A stretch of DNA of 56,741 nucleotides from assembly GCA_025057275.1 (NCBI GenBank), contig JANWXQ010000068.1, forward strand, positions 1 to 56,741. Direction: 5' to 3'. How positions within the stretch are numbered: position 1 is the first letter of the stretch; every line of letters starts with the position of its first letter. The translations under genes were made by a program, and so were the position numbers. Positions 1 through 9,028 of this stretch are shown in pieces. Source of the DNA: Chitinophagales bacterium (GTDB lineage: Bacteria > Bacteroidota > Bacteroidia > Chitinophagales > UBA10324). The notes under the pieces were generated by a model. That model was not told the DNA's origin and ran no database searches. It saw nothing but the letters and a program-made list of their open reading frames with translations.

Positions 1-762
1 GGGAGTCAGTTCGGGCTCAATGACTTTCCATTGATCAAAGCGCAGGTTATCAATGACAATCAGAAATGCCGGCACTCCCGGTTGCAGGTGGGGCAATACC
101 TTGCGGGCCAGCACCTGGTGCGACAGAACCGGCGTTTGGTCATCGGGGCGCTGGATCCATTGTTTGTAGTTGCGAACGACAAACTTGCAGAACTCCGTAT
201 TGGCCTCCGCTTTTTGCAGGGCCAATACTTCTCGCATGCTGTCGGTGCGGGCATGATCCAATTCCAGCTCCCAGAAAATGAGCTGCCGGTAGAGTTCAGC
301 CCATTCCTGCGCATTCAAACCCATGTTGATGCGGGCCAGAAATTGCTGAAAGCGCTTCTGGTACTCCGACGACGTCTTTTCGCTGACCAGCCGCCGGTTT
401 TCCAGCAGTTTTTTTAATGTGAGCAATACCTGCTGCGGCTTCACCGGCTTGATCAGGTAATCGCTGATCTGCGAGCCGATGGCTTCTTCCATCAGATGTT
501 CCTCCTCGCTTTTGGTGATCATCACCACCGGCACATGTGGACGGATGGCTTTGATGTCGGCCAAAGTTTCCAGACCGCTGCGCCCAGGCATCTGTTCATC
601 CAGAAAAACGATGTCGGGATATTTCGTACGGCACAGCTCCAGTGCATCGTGTCCGTTGCTGGCCTGAATGATGCTGTATCCCTTTTCCTGCAAAAACAAA
701 ATCTGGGGCTTAAGCAGCTCAATCTCGTCATCCACCCAAAGAATGGTCACTTCATTATTCAT
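1..762 (-). CDS. porX: PorX-like T9SS response regulator with PglZ domain (3' end outside window)
   Basis: Translating the reverse strand from the ATG at 762 gives an open frame to the left edge (254 residues, no stop), so the C-terminus is missing. Residues 1-120 form a receiver domain with the acidic pair D11/D12, phospho-acceptor D55 in FLDEQMPG, T82 in MITKSEE and K104 in YLIKPV. A helical linker follows, and near residue 240 the start of a PglZ (alkaline phosphatase superfamily) domain appears as VIDNLRFDQW. This layout is that of PorX, which with the kinase PorY controls type IX secretion genes in Porphyromonas and is widespread in Bacteroidota. The many T9SS cargo genes in this window fit that role. 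It diverges from the HD gene across about 150 bp. The identification is firm; regulation of the local cargo genes is inference. Confidence 0.9.
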   Translation of the reverse strand, partial: MNNEVTILWVDDEIELLKPQILFLQEKGYSIIQASNGHDALELCRTKYPDIVFLDEQMPGRSGLETLADIKAIRPHVPVVMITKSEEEHLMEEAIGSQISDYLIKPVKPQQVLLTLKKLLENRRLVSEKTSSEYQKRFQQFLARINMGLNAQEWAELYRQLIFWELELDHARTDSMREVLALQKAEANTEFCKFVVRNYKQWIQRPDDQTPVLSHQVLARKVLPHLQPGVPAFLIVIDNLRFDQWKVIEPELTP

Positions 763-911
763 ATGAACGGAAGGGTAAGCAATTGGTTTTTGATGTCCGC
801 GCAAAGTTCGCTCACCGGCAGCAACAGGCCGGCCTGTATCTTTACCCGGCGCCGTAGCCGGCAATACCTGAAGAGAAAGATGGGTGAGCTTTTGCAAAAT
901 CTGTGTACCGG

Positions 912-2144
912 ATGAACAAACGCAAGATCATTAACGATCCGGTACATGGACTTATTTCCATTCCTACCGATTTAATTTTTGACCTGATTGCGCATCCCTG
1001 GTTTCAGCGCCTGAGTCGCATTCGGCAGTTGGGGCTGACCTATCTGGTGTATCCCGGTGCCCTCCACTCGCGGCTTTCGCATGCGCTCGGGGCCATGCAC
1101 CTGATGCAAGAGGCCTTGGCCTCGCTGCAGGGCAAAGGCGTTTCCATCCAGCCTCATGAAGCGGAGGCGGCAACAGCGGCTATCCTGCTGCACGACATCG
1201 GTCACGGCCCGTTTTCCCACACCCTGGAAGAACTGATCGTACCGCTGCAACATGAGCAGTTGACGCTGCTGATTATGGAAGAATTAAACCGTCAGTTTGA
1301 TGGTCGCCTGGAATTAGCGCTTCAGATTTTCACCGGAACCTATCCCCGTCCGTTTCTGCACCAACTGGTGTCCAGCCAACTGGATATTGACCGGCTGGAT
1401 TATTTGATCCGCGACAGTTTTTTTACCGGTGTGGCCGAGGGGGTTATCGGCTACGACCGTATCATCAAAATGCTGGCCGTGCATCAGGACCAGCTGGTGG
1501 TGGAAGAAAAAGGGATTTACTCCATTGAAAAATTTCTGGTATCGCGCCGGCTGATGTACTGGCAGGTGTACTTGCACAAAACGGTATTGGCTGCCGATTG
1601 CATGCTGACCCACATCATGCACCGGGCCAAAGAACTGGCACAACAACAAGCGCTTGCGGCTCCTTCCGAAGCGCTTCTGATGCTGTTGCAGATTTCCTCG
1701 CCGAACAGCCTTTCTCCATCAGCATGGCTTGAGTGGTTTATGCAACTGGACGATTGCGACGTGCTCACGGCCCTGAAGCAATGGCAAAAGCACGGCGACC
1801 GGCTTCTGTCCATGCTGTGTACTGATTTGCTGCAACGTCGTTTGTTTCGCATTGAATTGCAGCGGCAACCCATTGATACCCGCTACCTGGAGCGGCTGCG
1901 GCAGGCCTGCTGCGAACAACTGCTGCTTACGCGTCCGCAAGCCGAAAGGCTGGTGGCTGCGGCCAGCACCAGCGATCATGCCTACGACCCCACATCGGAT
2001 CTGATCCGCATCCGGTTTCGTGATGGCCGCGTCCACGATATTTCCGAAGTATCGCAACTAATTAACATCGCCGCTCTGCGGCAACCCGATGTGAAATATT
2101 ATGTATGTTATCCCCGACAGCTGCGTTTAGACAGGCTGTGTTGA
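912..2144 (+). CDS. HD-domain phosphohydrolase
   Basis: This 410-residue protein has the HD superfamily metal-binding pattern: H57 in RLSHALG, H94-D95 in LLHDIGHGPFSH, and a later D in QLDIDRLDYL. The opening NDPVHG and the spacing match the COG1078/dNTPase-like (SAMHD1-related) branch, whose members hydrolyse nucleotides or other phosphate esters; the substrate cannot be told from sequence. The frame can also start at a GTG at 903, but ATG 912 fits the family start (MNKRKIINDPVHG). No Shine-Dalgarno is visible, as is usual in this phylum. It is divergent from porX. From memory, HD, porX and lpxD are often neighbours in Bacteroidota, but here they are separated by several genes. Confidence 0.85.
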   Translation: MNKRKIINDPVHGLISIPTDLIFDLIAHPWFQRLSRIRQLGLTYLVYPGALHSRLSHALGAMHLMQEALASLQGKGVSIQPHEAEAATAAILLHDIGHGPFSHTLEELIVPLQHEQLTLLIMEELNRQFDGRLELALQIFTGTYPRPFLHQLVSSQLDIDRLDYLIRDSFFTGVAEGVIGYDRIIKMLAVHQDQLVVEEKGIYSIEKFLVSRRLMYWQVYLHKTVLAADCMLTHIMHRAKELAQQQALAAPSEALLMLLQISSPNSLSPSAWLEWFMQLDDCDVLTALKQWQKHGDRLLSMLCTDLLQRRLFRIELQRQPIDTRYLERLRQACCEQLLLTRPQAERLVAAASTSDHAYDPTSDLIRIRFRDGRVHDISEVSQLINIAALRQPDVKYYVCYPRQLRLDRLC

Positions 2145-2241
2145 CTTGACTTCACGCCAGGCGCTACCCTGCGTTGAATCACGAGAGTACCCGTGCGCTT
2201 TCCGCTGGCGCCGGATAAAAACAAAACCAGATGCCCATGGG

Positions 2242-4107
2242 CTACTGCACCACCAGGCGAATGAGGTGCTGCATGCCGTTGTGCATTTCCACGGTAACGA
2301 GGTAAATGCCTGCCGGATAATTTTCCAGCACCAGGGGCAAAGTTTCCTCACCCTGTCCGGCAAATGCAGCCACCAGACGCCCGCTGAGGTCGCCTATGGC
2401 GACCCGAGCCACTCCGGAAGCGTTTTTCAGCACGAACCATTGGCTTCCCGGATTGGGATAAACATAAGGAAGCGGGGCTTCCTCCTCACCCCTTCGCGCA
2501 GGAAGTGTGGTGAACTTATCCGAATATTTAAATTTTACTGATGTATTCGGACAACTGTTCTTGATCGTGTATTTGTACTTCGTATTGGGCAGTAAGCCGG
2601 TAAGGGTTAAGGAGGTGTTTGAGGTCTTGATTTTGGTCTTAGGGCCATTAGGAGTAACGTTATAAGTCACTGTGAACGACGTGGCGCCGAACGGGGTCCA
2701 GCTGATGGTAACCGAAGTGGAGGTCAGCCCGCTTTCCACGACGTTGGTCACTGCACCGCAACTGTTGGCCACAGTAGCTGAACCGGTCCGAACGCAACCG
2801 TTGGCATCTGTGACGGTAACGGTATACACCCCGTCGGGCAGGCCGCTGAGGTCTTCAGTGGTTGCCCCTGTGGACCACAGAAACGATAACGGCCCTGTAG
2901 CATTGGAAACGGTAAGGTCAATGGCTCCGTTGTTGACCCCTTCGGCAGAAGCAGGCGTAACGGAAAAGCTCAGGGCGATTCGGTCACAGGCATTGTAGAG
3001 TCGGTAAATGGTTCCCGAGCTCAAGTGCGTGGCGTAAAGTTCACCATCAGCCCCTTCGCCAAAGGAGCTGATGCCCGCCATCAGGTCGGCGATGAAGGTG
3101 CTGTTAAAACCTCCGGAACCGTTGGGATAAAGCATCCAGAAGTTTCCGGTGATGTAATCAGCCGCAATGTAGTAGCCATACATGGCGGGGTTCAATGTGC
3201 CGCGGTACACAAAGCCTCCTGTGACAGAAAATCCGCCGCTACTGTAGCTGTGATCGTAAGCCAATACAGGAAAGGTGTAGGAAGCGCTGCTGCTGCATAA
3301 GGAAAAATTGTACACGGCGTTGCCTTCGTAACAACGCCAGCCGTAGTTGCGGCCGCCCGGTGTTCCTGCCGGTTCAAAGTTGATTTCTTCCCACGAATAC
3401 TGTCCTACATCCGCTATCCACATATCACCGGTTAGCCGGTCAAAGCTGAACCTCCAAGGGTTCCGCCATCCGTAACTCCAGATTTCATCGGCACCGGCAA
3501 CGCCAACAAAGGGATTGCTGGCCGGAATGCCGTAGGGAGAGCCGCTGTTTACGTCAATGCGTAAAATCTTTCCCAGCAGACTGTTGATGTCCTGTGCCCG
3601 GTTACCCGGATCACCCACACTGCCGCCATCTCCCAAAGCGCAATACAGATAGCCATCGGGACCAAACTGCAGATCGCCTCCGTTGTGGTTATTGTAGGGC
3701 TGCGTTATGGTGAGCAGCACTACTTCACTGGAAGGGTTGGCCTGGTTGGGGTTACTGGTACTCACCGAATAGCGGGCAATGACCGTGTTGTTGCTGTTGT
3801 TGATGTAATTGACGTAGAAGTAACCATTGCTGGCATAGTTGGGATGAAAAGCCAGGCCTAAAAGACCCTGCTCGTTTCCCGTTGATTTTACCTTGGCATC
3901 TATGTCCAGAAACTGCGATACGGTTCCGTCAGGCTGGCGAACATAGATGTAACCATGTTGCGTGACGATAAACAGCCTGTCGTCGCCGCAATGAACCACC
4001 TGAACAGGCCGGACAAAGCCACTGGCAATGGACTCCAGTTGAAGCACGATCTGGCCTTGAGCTGAATAAGCAAACAGCAGCAGGAAGGAAAACAGAAACG
4101 GTTTCAT
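2242..4107 (-). CDS. Secreted PQQ-dependent sugar dehydrogenase-like protein with SprB repeat, FN3 and T9SS type A tail
   Basis: This 621-residue protein has a signal peptide at 1-18 (ending YSAQG). Residues about 25-370 are a glucose/sorbosone dehydrogenase beta-propeller: GLLGLAFHPNY, HNGGDLQFGPDGYLYCALGDGG and YGWRNPWRFSFD are hallmark stretches of PQQ soluble aldose dehydrogenases. Residues about 375-450 resemble an SprB repeat (GAIDLTVSNATGPLSFLWSTGAT, GVYTVTVTDANGC). An FN3-like domain follows to about 535. The C-terminus YVYPNPGSQWF ... GIYLVTVEM is a type A T9SS sorting domain. It is expected to be exported to the cell surface or medium and to oxidise sugars or bind glycans if PQQ is available; the activity is inferred. 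The gene appears monocistronic, and a promoter candidate is listed separately. Confidence 0.85.
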   Translation of the reverse strand: MKPFLFSFLLLFAYSAQGQIVLQLESIASGFVRPVQVVHCGDDRLFIVTQHGYIYVRQPDGTVSQFLDIDAKVKSTGNEQGLLGLAFHPNYASNGYFYVNYINNSNNTVIARYSVSTSNPNQANPSSEVVLLTITQPYNNHNGGDLQFGPDGYLYCALGDGGSVGDPGNRAQDINSLLGKILRIDVNSGSPYGIPASNPFVGVAGADEIWSYGWRNPWRFSFDRLTGDMWIADVGQYSWEEINFEPAGTPGGRNYGWRCYEGNAVYNFSLCSSSASYTFPVLAYDHSYSSGGFSVTGGFVYRGTLNPAMYGYYIAADYITGNFWMLYPNGSGGFNSTFIADLMAGISSFGEGADGELYATHLSSGTIYRLYNACDRIALSFSVTPASAEGVNNGAIDLTVSNATGPLSFLWSTGATTEDLSGLPDGVYTVTVTDANGCVRTGSATVANSCGAVTNVVESGLTSTSVTISWTPFGATSFTVTYNVTPNGPKTKIKTSNTSLTLTGLLPNTKYKYTIKNSCPNTSVKFKYSDKFTTLPARRGEEEAPLPYVYPNPGSQWFVLKNASGVARVAIGDLSGRLVAAFAGQGEETLPLVLENYPAGIYLVTVEMHNGMQHLIRLVVQ

Positions 4108-4125
4108 GATTGTTAACTAGCCCTT

Positions 4126-4158
4126 CAAAGCTAATCAAAAATAGGTAGAAACCCACAA
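4126..4158 (-). promoter_or_regulatory. Bacteroidota-type promoter before the PQQ dehydrogenase-like gene
   Basis: On the reverse strand TTG (4156-4158), 22 bases of spacer, then TAGCTTTG (4126-4133) fits the -33 TTTG / -7 TAnnTTTG pattern, ending 18 bases before the ATG at 4107. A second overlapping -7-like octamer, TATTTTTG, lies at 4136-4143. Pattern match only. Confidence 0.45.
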
Positions 4159-4230
4159 CGGAATTGCCTGATTTTTACAGATGCATGACCGTGGGTCGCT
4201 TGCCGCGAAACCCATCGGACCTTCCGGCCC

Positions 4231-6423
4231 TTAGCGAACAAACAACAGCTCGCGGTATTTGGGCAAGGGCCAAAGGGCATCTTCCACAATCAGCTCGAGC
4301 TTGTCAGCATGATAGCGGATCTGGTCAAAGTACGGTTTGACCTGTTCGCAATAGGCCAGCGCCCGCTGGCGCACATCGTCAACCGCATTGGCAGCCTTAC
4401 GGGCCTCCGTCATTTCCTCCACTTTGCTGATGATGATTTCCACGTGGCGGCTGATTTCTTCGGCCAGGGCTTTGCGGCTGTCTGCGGAAATGCCCAGGGC
4501 CTGTAACGGCTCCAGTCCGCTCACCAGCTTGTTCAGATACGCCAGAGCTGCCGGTACGATCTGGGTCATGGCCATTTCGCCAATAACCCTTCCTTCAATC
4601 TGTAATTTCTTTATGTATTTCTCCAGCTCTATTTCATGGCGTGCATGCATTTCGTCGTGCTTGAACACGTGATGCCGTTCAAACAGAGCGATATTTTCCT
4701 TCTTGGTCAGGGCATCCAGCGCCAGGGGAGTGGTAGGTAGATTGGGCAAGCCGCGCCGTTCGGCTTCCTGATGCCATTCGGGCGAATAGTTATTGCCTTC
4801 AAACAATATTTTTTTTGATTGGGAAATGTAAACACGCAACACTTCCATAATGGCCACTTCGCGGTTCTTCCCCTCGCCCATCAGGTGATCAACCCGCTGG
4901 CGAAAGTCACGCAGCGTGTCGGCCACGATGGTGTTGAGCACAGTCATGATGGCTGCCGTGTTTTGCGAAGCACCTACGGCACGCACTTCGAACTTATTTC
5001 CAGTGAAAGCGAATGGTGAGGTGCGGTTGCGGTCGGTATTGTCGCGCATCAGAGCGGGGATCCTGTTGTGAATCTCCAGCCTGAGCTGTGACTCGCCTTC
5101 CTCGGTGAACTTGCCAGGCTCGACGCGCGCTTCAATTTCCTGCAGCACACCGGTCATGTATTCGCCGATGAATACACTGATGATGGCCGGGGGGGCTTCA
5201 TTGGCGCCCAGGCGATGGTCGTTTCCTGCCGATGCAATAGCGGCCCGAATGAGATCGGCATGGTCGTGCACGGCCTTGATGACATTAACAAAAAAAGTCA
5301 GGAACTGCAGATTGGTTTTAGGGGTCTTGCCCGGCGACAGCAGGTTTTTGCCCGTGTCGGTGGCCATGCTCCAGTTGCAGTGCTTGCCGCTGCCGTTAAT
5401 GCCACTGAAAGGCTTTTCGTGCAGCAGCACGCGCAGCTTATGGCGTTGGGCCACCCGTTGCATCACGTCCATGAGCAACTGATTGTGATCAACGGCCACA
5501 TTCACTTCCTCAAAGTATGGGGCACATTCAAACTGGGCCGGAGCTACTTCGTTGTGCCGGGTTTTGATGGGTATGCCCAGGCGATAACATTCCGTTTCAA
5601 AGTCCAGCATAAAAGCATAGACTCGCTCCGGAATGCTGGCAAAGTAGTGATCCTCCAATTGCTGCCCTTTGGCCGGAGCATGTCCGAACAAGGTGCGTCC
5701 ACTCATCATCAGATCAGGCCGGGCCTCATAAAGGGCTTCGTCTACAACAAAATATTCCTGCTCCCAACCTAAGGTGGGAATTACTTTAGTGACGTTTTTA
5801 TCAAAATAGTGGCAAACAGCGACGGCGGCTTCTTCTAGGGCATGCAGCGACTTGAGCAGCGGTGCCTTGTAGTCGAGCGATTCGCCATTGTAGGAGATAA
5901 ACACAGTAGGAATGCATAGCGTTTTTCCCTGACCGATTTCCATAATGAAGGCTGGCGAAGTGGGGTCCCATGCCGTATAGCCCCGGGCTTCAAAGGTGTT
6001 GCGCAGCCCTCCGCTGGGAAAACTGGAGGCATCCGGCTCCTGCTGCACCAGGGCCTGGCTGTCAAAAGCCTCAATACCCACACCGGTTTGCTGCAATTGA
6101 AAGAAGGCATCGTGCTTTTCTGCCGTGCTTCCCGTCAACGGCTGAAACCAATGCGTAAAATGCGTAGCGCCCTTGCTTATGGCCCATGATTTCATGGCGC
6201 TGGCCACCTGGTCGGCAACCTTTCTGTCTATTTTCTGGCCGGTGCGGATGGCCTGCATCACCGTGTTAAACGCGTCCTCGCTCAAATAGGCCTTCATGGC
6301 CTTTTCGGTAAACACATTTTCTGCAAAAAACTCAGAAATGCGGCGGTTGTTGCCATGTGCACCGTTGAGCTTTTCCTGATGGACCGTCAATTTGTCAGTC
6401 GCTTTGACTCTGGAAACGTACAT
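4231..6423 (-). CDS. glnN: Type III glutamine synthetase
   Basis: This 730-residue ATP-dependent glutamate-ammonia ligase is of the GSIII class, typical of Bacteroidota and much longer than GSI or GSII. An N-terminal GSIII domain (RISEFFAENVFTEKAM, then HWFQPLTGSTAEKHDAF) precedes the catalytic core with PTLGWEQEYF, TRHNEVAPAQFECAP, SGINGSGKHCNWSM and NRTSPFAFTGNKFE. The C-terminal region is helical. I chose ATG 6423 because it gives the usual family length; the frame extends 12 codons further to 6459. It is the ammonium-assimilating enzyme and acts as a cytoplasmic oligomer. Flanking genes are unrelated, so it looks monocistronic. The 256 bp upstream is AT-rich with no convincing promoter match and no gene. 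Confidence 0.95.
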   Translation of the reverse strand: MYVSRVKATDKLTVHQEKLNGAHGNNRRISEFFAENVFTEKAMKAYLSEDAFNTVMQAIRTGQKIDRKVADQVASAMKSWAISKGATHFTHWFQPLTGSTAEKHDAFFQLQQTGVGIEAFDSQALVQQEPDASSFPSGGLRNTFEARGYTAWDPTSPAFIMEIGQGKTLCIPTVFISYNGESLDYKAPLLKSLHALEEAAVAVCHYFDKNVTKVIPTLGWEQEYFVVDEALYEARPDLMMSGRTLFGHAPAKGQQLEDHYFASIPERVYAFMLDFETECYRLGIPIKTRHNEVAPAQFECAPYFEEVNVAVDHNQLLMDVMQRVAQRHKLRVLLHEKPFSGINGSGKHCNWSMATDTGKNLLSPGKTPKTNLQFLTFFVNVIKAVHDHADLIRAAIASAGNDHRLGANEAPPAIISVFIGEYMTGVLQEIEARVEPGKFTEEGESQLRLEIHNRIPALMRDNTDRNRTSPFAFTGNKFEVRAVGASQNTAAIMTVLNTIVADTLRDFRQRVDHLMGEGKNREVAIMEVLRVYISQSKKILFEGNNYSPEWHQEAERRGLPNLPTTPLALDALTKKENIALFERHHVFKHDEMHARHEIELEKYIKKLQIEGRVIGEMAMTQIVPAALAYLNKLVSGLEPLQALGISADSRKALAEEISRHVEIIISKVEEMTEARKAANAVDDVRQRALAYCEQVKPYFDQIRYHADKLELIVEDALWPLPKYRELLFVR

Positions 6424-6679
6424 GAGGTAAAAAATTACTTTTTCTAAAGAATGAGGCAAAAATCAGGTATCCCAACGGAAAAAAGTGAGTTTTTTTTGAA
6501 CAGGAAGCAAAAAAATGTGGATTTCAGCATAAAAAAGTCAAATTTTCGAAGGAGACAGCCAAATCTTGCGGGGAGAAGAAAGGCCTCGGCAAGACAATGA
6601 AGAATGAAAAAAATACCGTCGCGCCGTCTGAATTAGGCCGGCTTAATAACGCGAATCAAGAAATGAAACGAGGAAAGCC

Positions 6680-7588
6680 CTACCGCTTAACCAACCGGGT
6701 TGATTTGTGGGCAGTGGGGGTTTGCACGTGAATCAGATACATGCCTCCGGGAAGGTGCGAAAGGTCAAGCGGAAGTGATCGGCCGGATATGCCGGATACC
6801 TCAAGCACTTTTTTACCCTGGGCGTTCACCATAAGTACTTCGGCCTGCTCCCCCTCTGAATGCGGCAGTTCGACCAAGGCGTGGGCAAATGCGGGATTGG
6901 GAAATACCCTTACTTCGTCCTTAGAGCCGGGCGACGCTTCCTGCGGATCCAGTCCGACAAATACGTTGCAGGCCGTTCCGGTATCGCAAACGAAAATATG
7001 CTGAGCCGTCGTTAACTCATAGGCAAATTGTTTAATCACCAGGTTTGGCAAATTGCCTTTGGTATTGACATCCAGCCGCACCCAGCCGTAATGTATGCCC
7101 GCACTGCTTTTGAATCGAACCCCGATGTACTTATCAACCACATTATTCCAATTCAGTGCTGAGACGTTCCCCACACGGTAAGCAAACAAAGCGAAGCTGA
7201 TGCCATAGAAGTAATTGAGCAAGGGCACTTTGTTACCGCAATTCAATTTCAGTGCCCAGGGAACGTAATTGATGGAATAGCTGAAAATGCCGTTGTAAAT
7301 CGGATTGGCCGCTGCTTTAACCTGAACGCCAAAATCATAGCCGCCGTTTGGATTGACATTAAACATTTGGACCATAAACTCAAAATCATAGACGTTGTCG
7401 TTGTTCAAGTCCAAATTGTAAAGGAAGTCATACGGAAGTGCAGGAGGTATCTTGCCGCCCACTTCCACATCGGGAATGATGTCGGTGCAGATCACCTGGG
7501 CATCTGCTGCTGAACCGGTTGCCAGCAGGGCACCTGCCATTAAGGAATAACCGCGAAGGCGCCGGGAAAGATTGCGGGAAGGATGCAT
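6680..7588 (-). CDS. Secreted protein of unknown function with T9SS type A tail
   Basis: This 302-residue protein has an N-terminal signal sequence (hydrophobic YSLMAGALLATGSAADAQ, cleavage likely after residue 30). The middle part, about residues 35-205, contains DLNNDNVYDFEFMVQM and GVRFKSSAGIHYGWVRLDV. Such 'DxNxDxxxDF' plus 'HYGWVRLD' pieces recur in secreted Bacteroidota proteins, but I assign no function. Residues about 228-302 are a type A sorting domain (VFPNPAFAHALVELP ... HLPGGMYLIHVQT). It ends the reverse-strand run that starts with lpxD, 50 bp after the alginate-export-like gene. It may be surface-attached or released. Confidence 0.75.
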   Translation of the reverse strand: MHPSRNLSRRLRGYSLMAGALLATGSAADAQVICTDIIPDVEVGGKIPPALPYDFLYNLDLNNDNVYDFEFMVQMFNVNPNGGYDFGVQVKAAANPIYNGIFSYSINYVPWALKLNCGNKVPLLNYFYGISFALFAYRVGNVSALNWNNVVDKYIGVRFKSSAGIHYGWVRLDVNTKGNLPNLVIKQFAYELTTAQHIFVCDTGTACNVFVGLDPQEASPGSKDEVRVFPNPAFAHALVELPHSEGEQAEVLMVNAQGKKVLEVSGISGRSLPLDLSHLPGGMYLIHVQTPTAHKSTRLVKR

Positions 7589-7638
7589 GAGTACAAAGGT
7601 TTAAAAGATCATCAACTGCCGATTGGGAGCAAGTTACT

Positions 7639-8961
7639 TTACTTTTTGGAAGTGAAGAACGTAGGCTGAACGGTGAGCATCAGGTAATAGTAGAAGGCCG
7701 TAACCGTAGGGCCTCCCAACTGCGAAAACTGCGATGATTTGACAAATTCCATAGACCGCGTAGGGAAATACACACAAAAGCCTGAGTTCAGGTTGATTTC
7801 CGGTGTGATGTTTTTGGTAACCCACAAATCCACTTCTGAGCCCAGTGGCTTATCCAGTGGCTGACCGCGGAATTCGGCATCCTCCACAATACCGTTCAGG
7901 GAAAAATAATGATAGGCAAGCATGATGTTCCAGCCTCTGTAGTGATGCGACAACTGGGCATAGGCATCAATGAGGCCGCCATTGCGGGTGTCGGCTGGAA
8001 GATTAAAGAATAAATCAATCTTTCCGTAAAACGGATGATTGTTGCCGAACTGATTATTGAACATGCGGGTGATGCCGCGCTGGGTACTGTCCAGGGCATT
8101 GCTTCCCGATAGCCAGTCAATGCCTGCAGTGAAGACCAGATTTTTGGCCATCGAAAACGACGGGTTGATGGAAAACATGTAAGCCTTTACCACTTCAAAA
8201 GAATCCTTGACCAGGTTACCGCTCTGGCTGATGGCCCGGGTTTTACCCCGCTGCAGATAAGCCTCCAACACTATCGTGAACTTTCCCTGGTTGTAGCGCA
8301 GGTAGGTTCCCGGCGTCCATCGCATATACACACCGGTAGTATCCGGTGTTTGCCAGCCATCGCCAAGAACCAGAACCGACCAACTGTAGTTGCGCAGCGA
8401 ATCGCGATAGGAGCGGTTGACCCACAACAAGTCCATTGTTTTGGGGTTGGCTGTTTCGTAGAAATTTCCAAAAAGCCGTTGTCGGTCCTGATTATAGGAA
8501 CCCACCAAATCTACAGTCCACGTGGGAGCCGGATTCCATCGCAACTTAAGCGCGTCAAAAGTTCGTGCCTGCATGTTCCAATCGGTATGTCCGATAAGCC
8601 GGTTGTTGTCGTAGAGCAACTCCTGGCGTCCACTTTTAATCATAAAGTTTTTCTTAATATTAAACTGCACCCATCCCTCATGCAGGCCAAAGGTGGCTTT
8701 TTGGGATTGCAGTACCTGGTCTCCCCAGGTGCGCACATCCTGCAAGCTGACATAAGCCTGCCATCGGTCGCTGACGAAACCGCCGTTGAGCCTCGTTCGT
8801 TGCTGCATAAGCACCTGGGGCACGCTGTTGGTATCCGGTGGCACCCGGTAACCGTACTGCACTTCAAAACGGTTTCGCAGCATGCCGGAAACAAAGCCGT
8901 ACTGTGCTGCCGTTTCTCGGCCTGAAGCCAGCAAAAGGGTAAGCATTAAAACTCGTCGCAT
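7639..8961 (-). CDS. Alginate-export-domain-like outer-membrane beta-barrel protein
   Basis: This 440-residue protein starts at ATG 8961 (MRRVLMLTLLLASG) with a signal peptide ending near ETAAQ; the longer frame to 9024 has no signal at its start. After cleavage, alternating hydrophobic/aromatic strands run the whole length: RNRFEVQYGYRV, QVLMQQRTRLNGGFVSDRWQ, VQFNIKKNFMIKSGRQELLY, DALKLRWNPAPTWTVDLVGS. It ends with the strand FYYYLMLTVQPTFF. This matches alginate-export-family porins that many Bacteroidota encode, so a channel for an anionic or uncharged carbohydrate is possible. No alginate synthesis genes are nearby and the substrate is unknown. It lies 67 bp downstream of the polytopic membrane gene, in the same run as lpxA. 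Confidence 0.7.
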   Translation of the reverse strand: MRRVLMLTLLLASGRETAAQYGFVSGMLRNRFEVQYGYRVPPDTNSVPQVLMQQRTRLNGGFVSDRWQAYVSLQDVRTWGDQVLQSQKATFGLHEGWVQFNIKKNFMIKSGRQELLYDNNRLIGHTDWNMQARTFDALKLRWNPAPTWTVDLVGSYNQDRQRLFGNFYETANPKTMDLLWVNRSYRDSLRNYSWSVLVLGDGWQTPDTTGVYMRWTPGTYLRYNQGKFTIVLEAYLQRGKTRAISQSGNLVKDSFEVVKAYMFSINPSFSMAKNLVFTAGIDWLSGSNALDSTQRGITRMFNNQFGNNHPFYGKIDLFFNLPADTRNGGLIDAYAQLSHHYRGWNIMLAYHYFSLNGIVEDAEFRGQPLDKPLGSEVDLWVTKNITPEINLNSGFCVYFPTRSMEFVKSSQFSQLGGPTVTAFYYYLMLTVQPTFFTSKK

Positions 8962-9028
8962 AGCGGGTTTTATTTGAGCATCGAAAGTACAGAGCAATCC
9001 GCTTGCATATGAGTTGCAAGCCATCTAC

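Noticed and set aside
759-947. Reverse-strand 62-residue frame between porX and the HD gene, ending on the porX start
   Set aside because: It overlaps the 5' end of the HD gene, has no motif, and the gap is better explained as a divergent promoter region.
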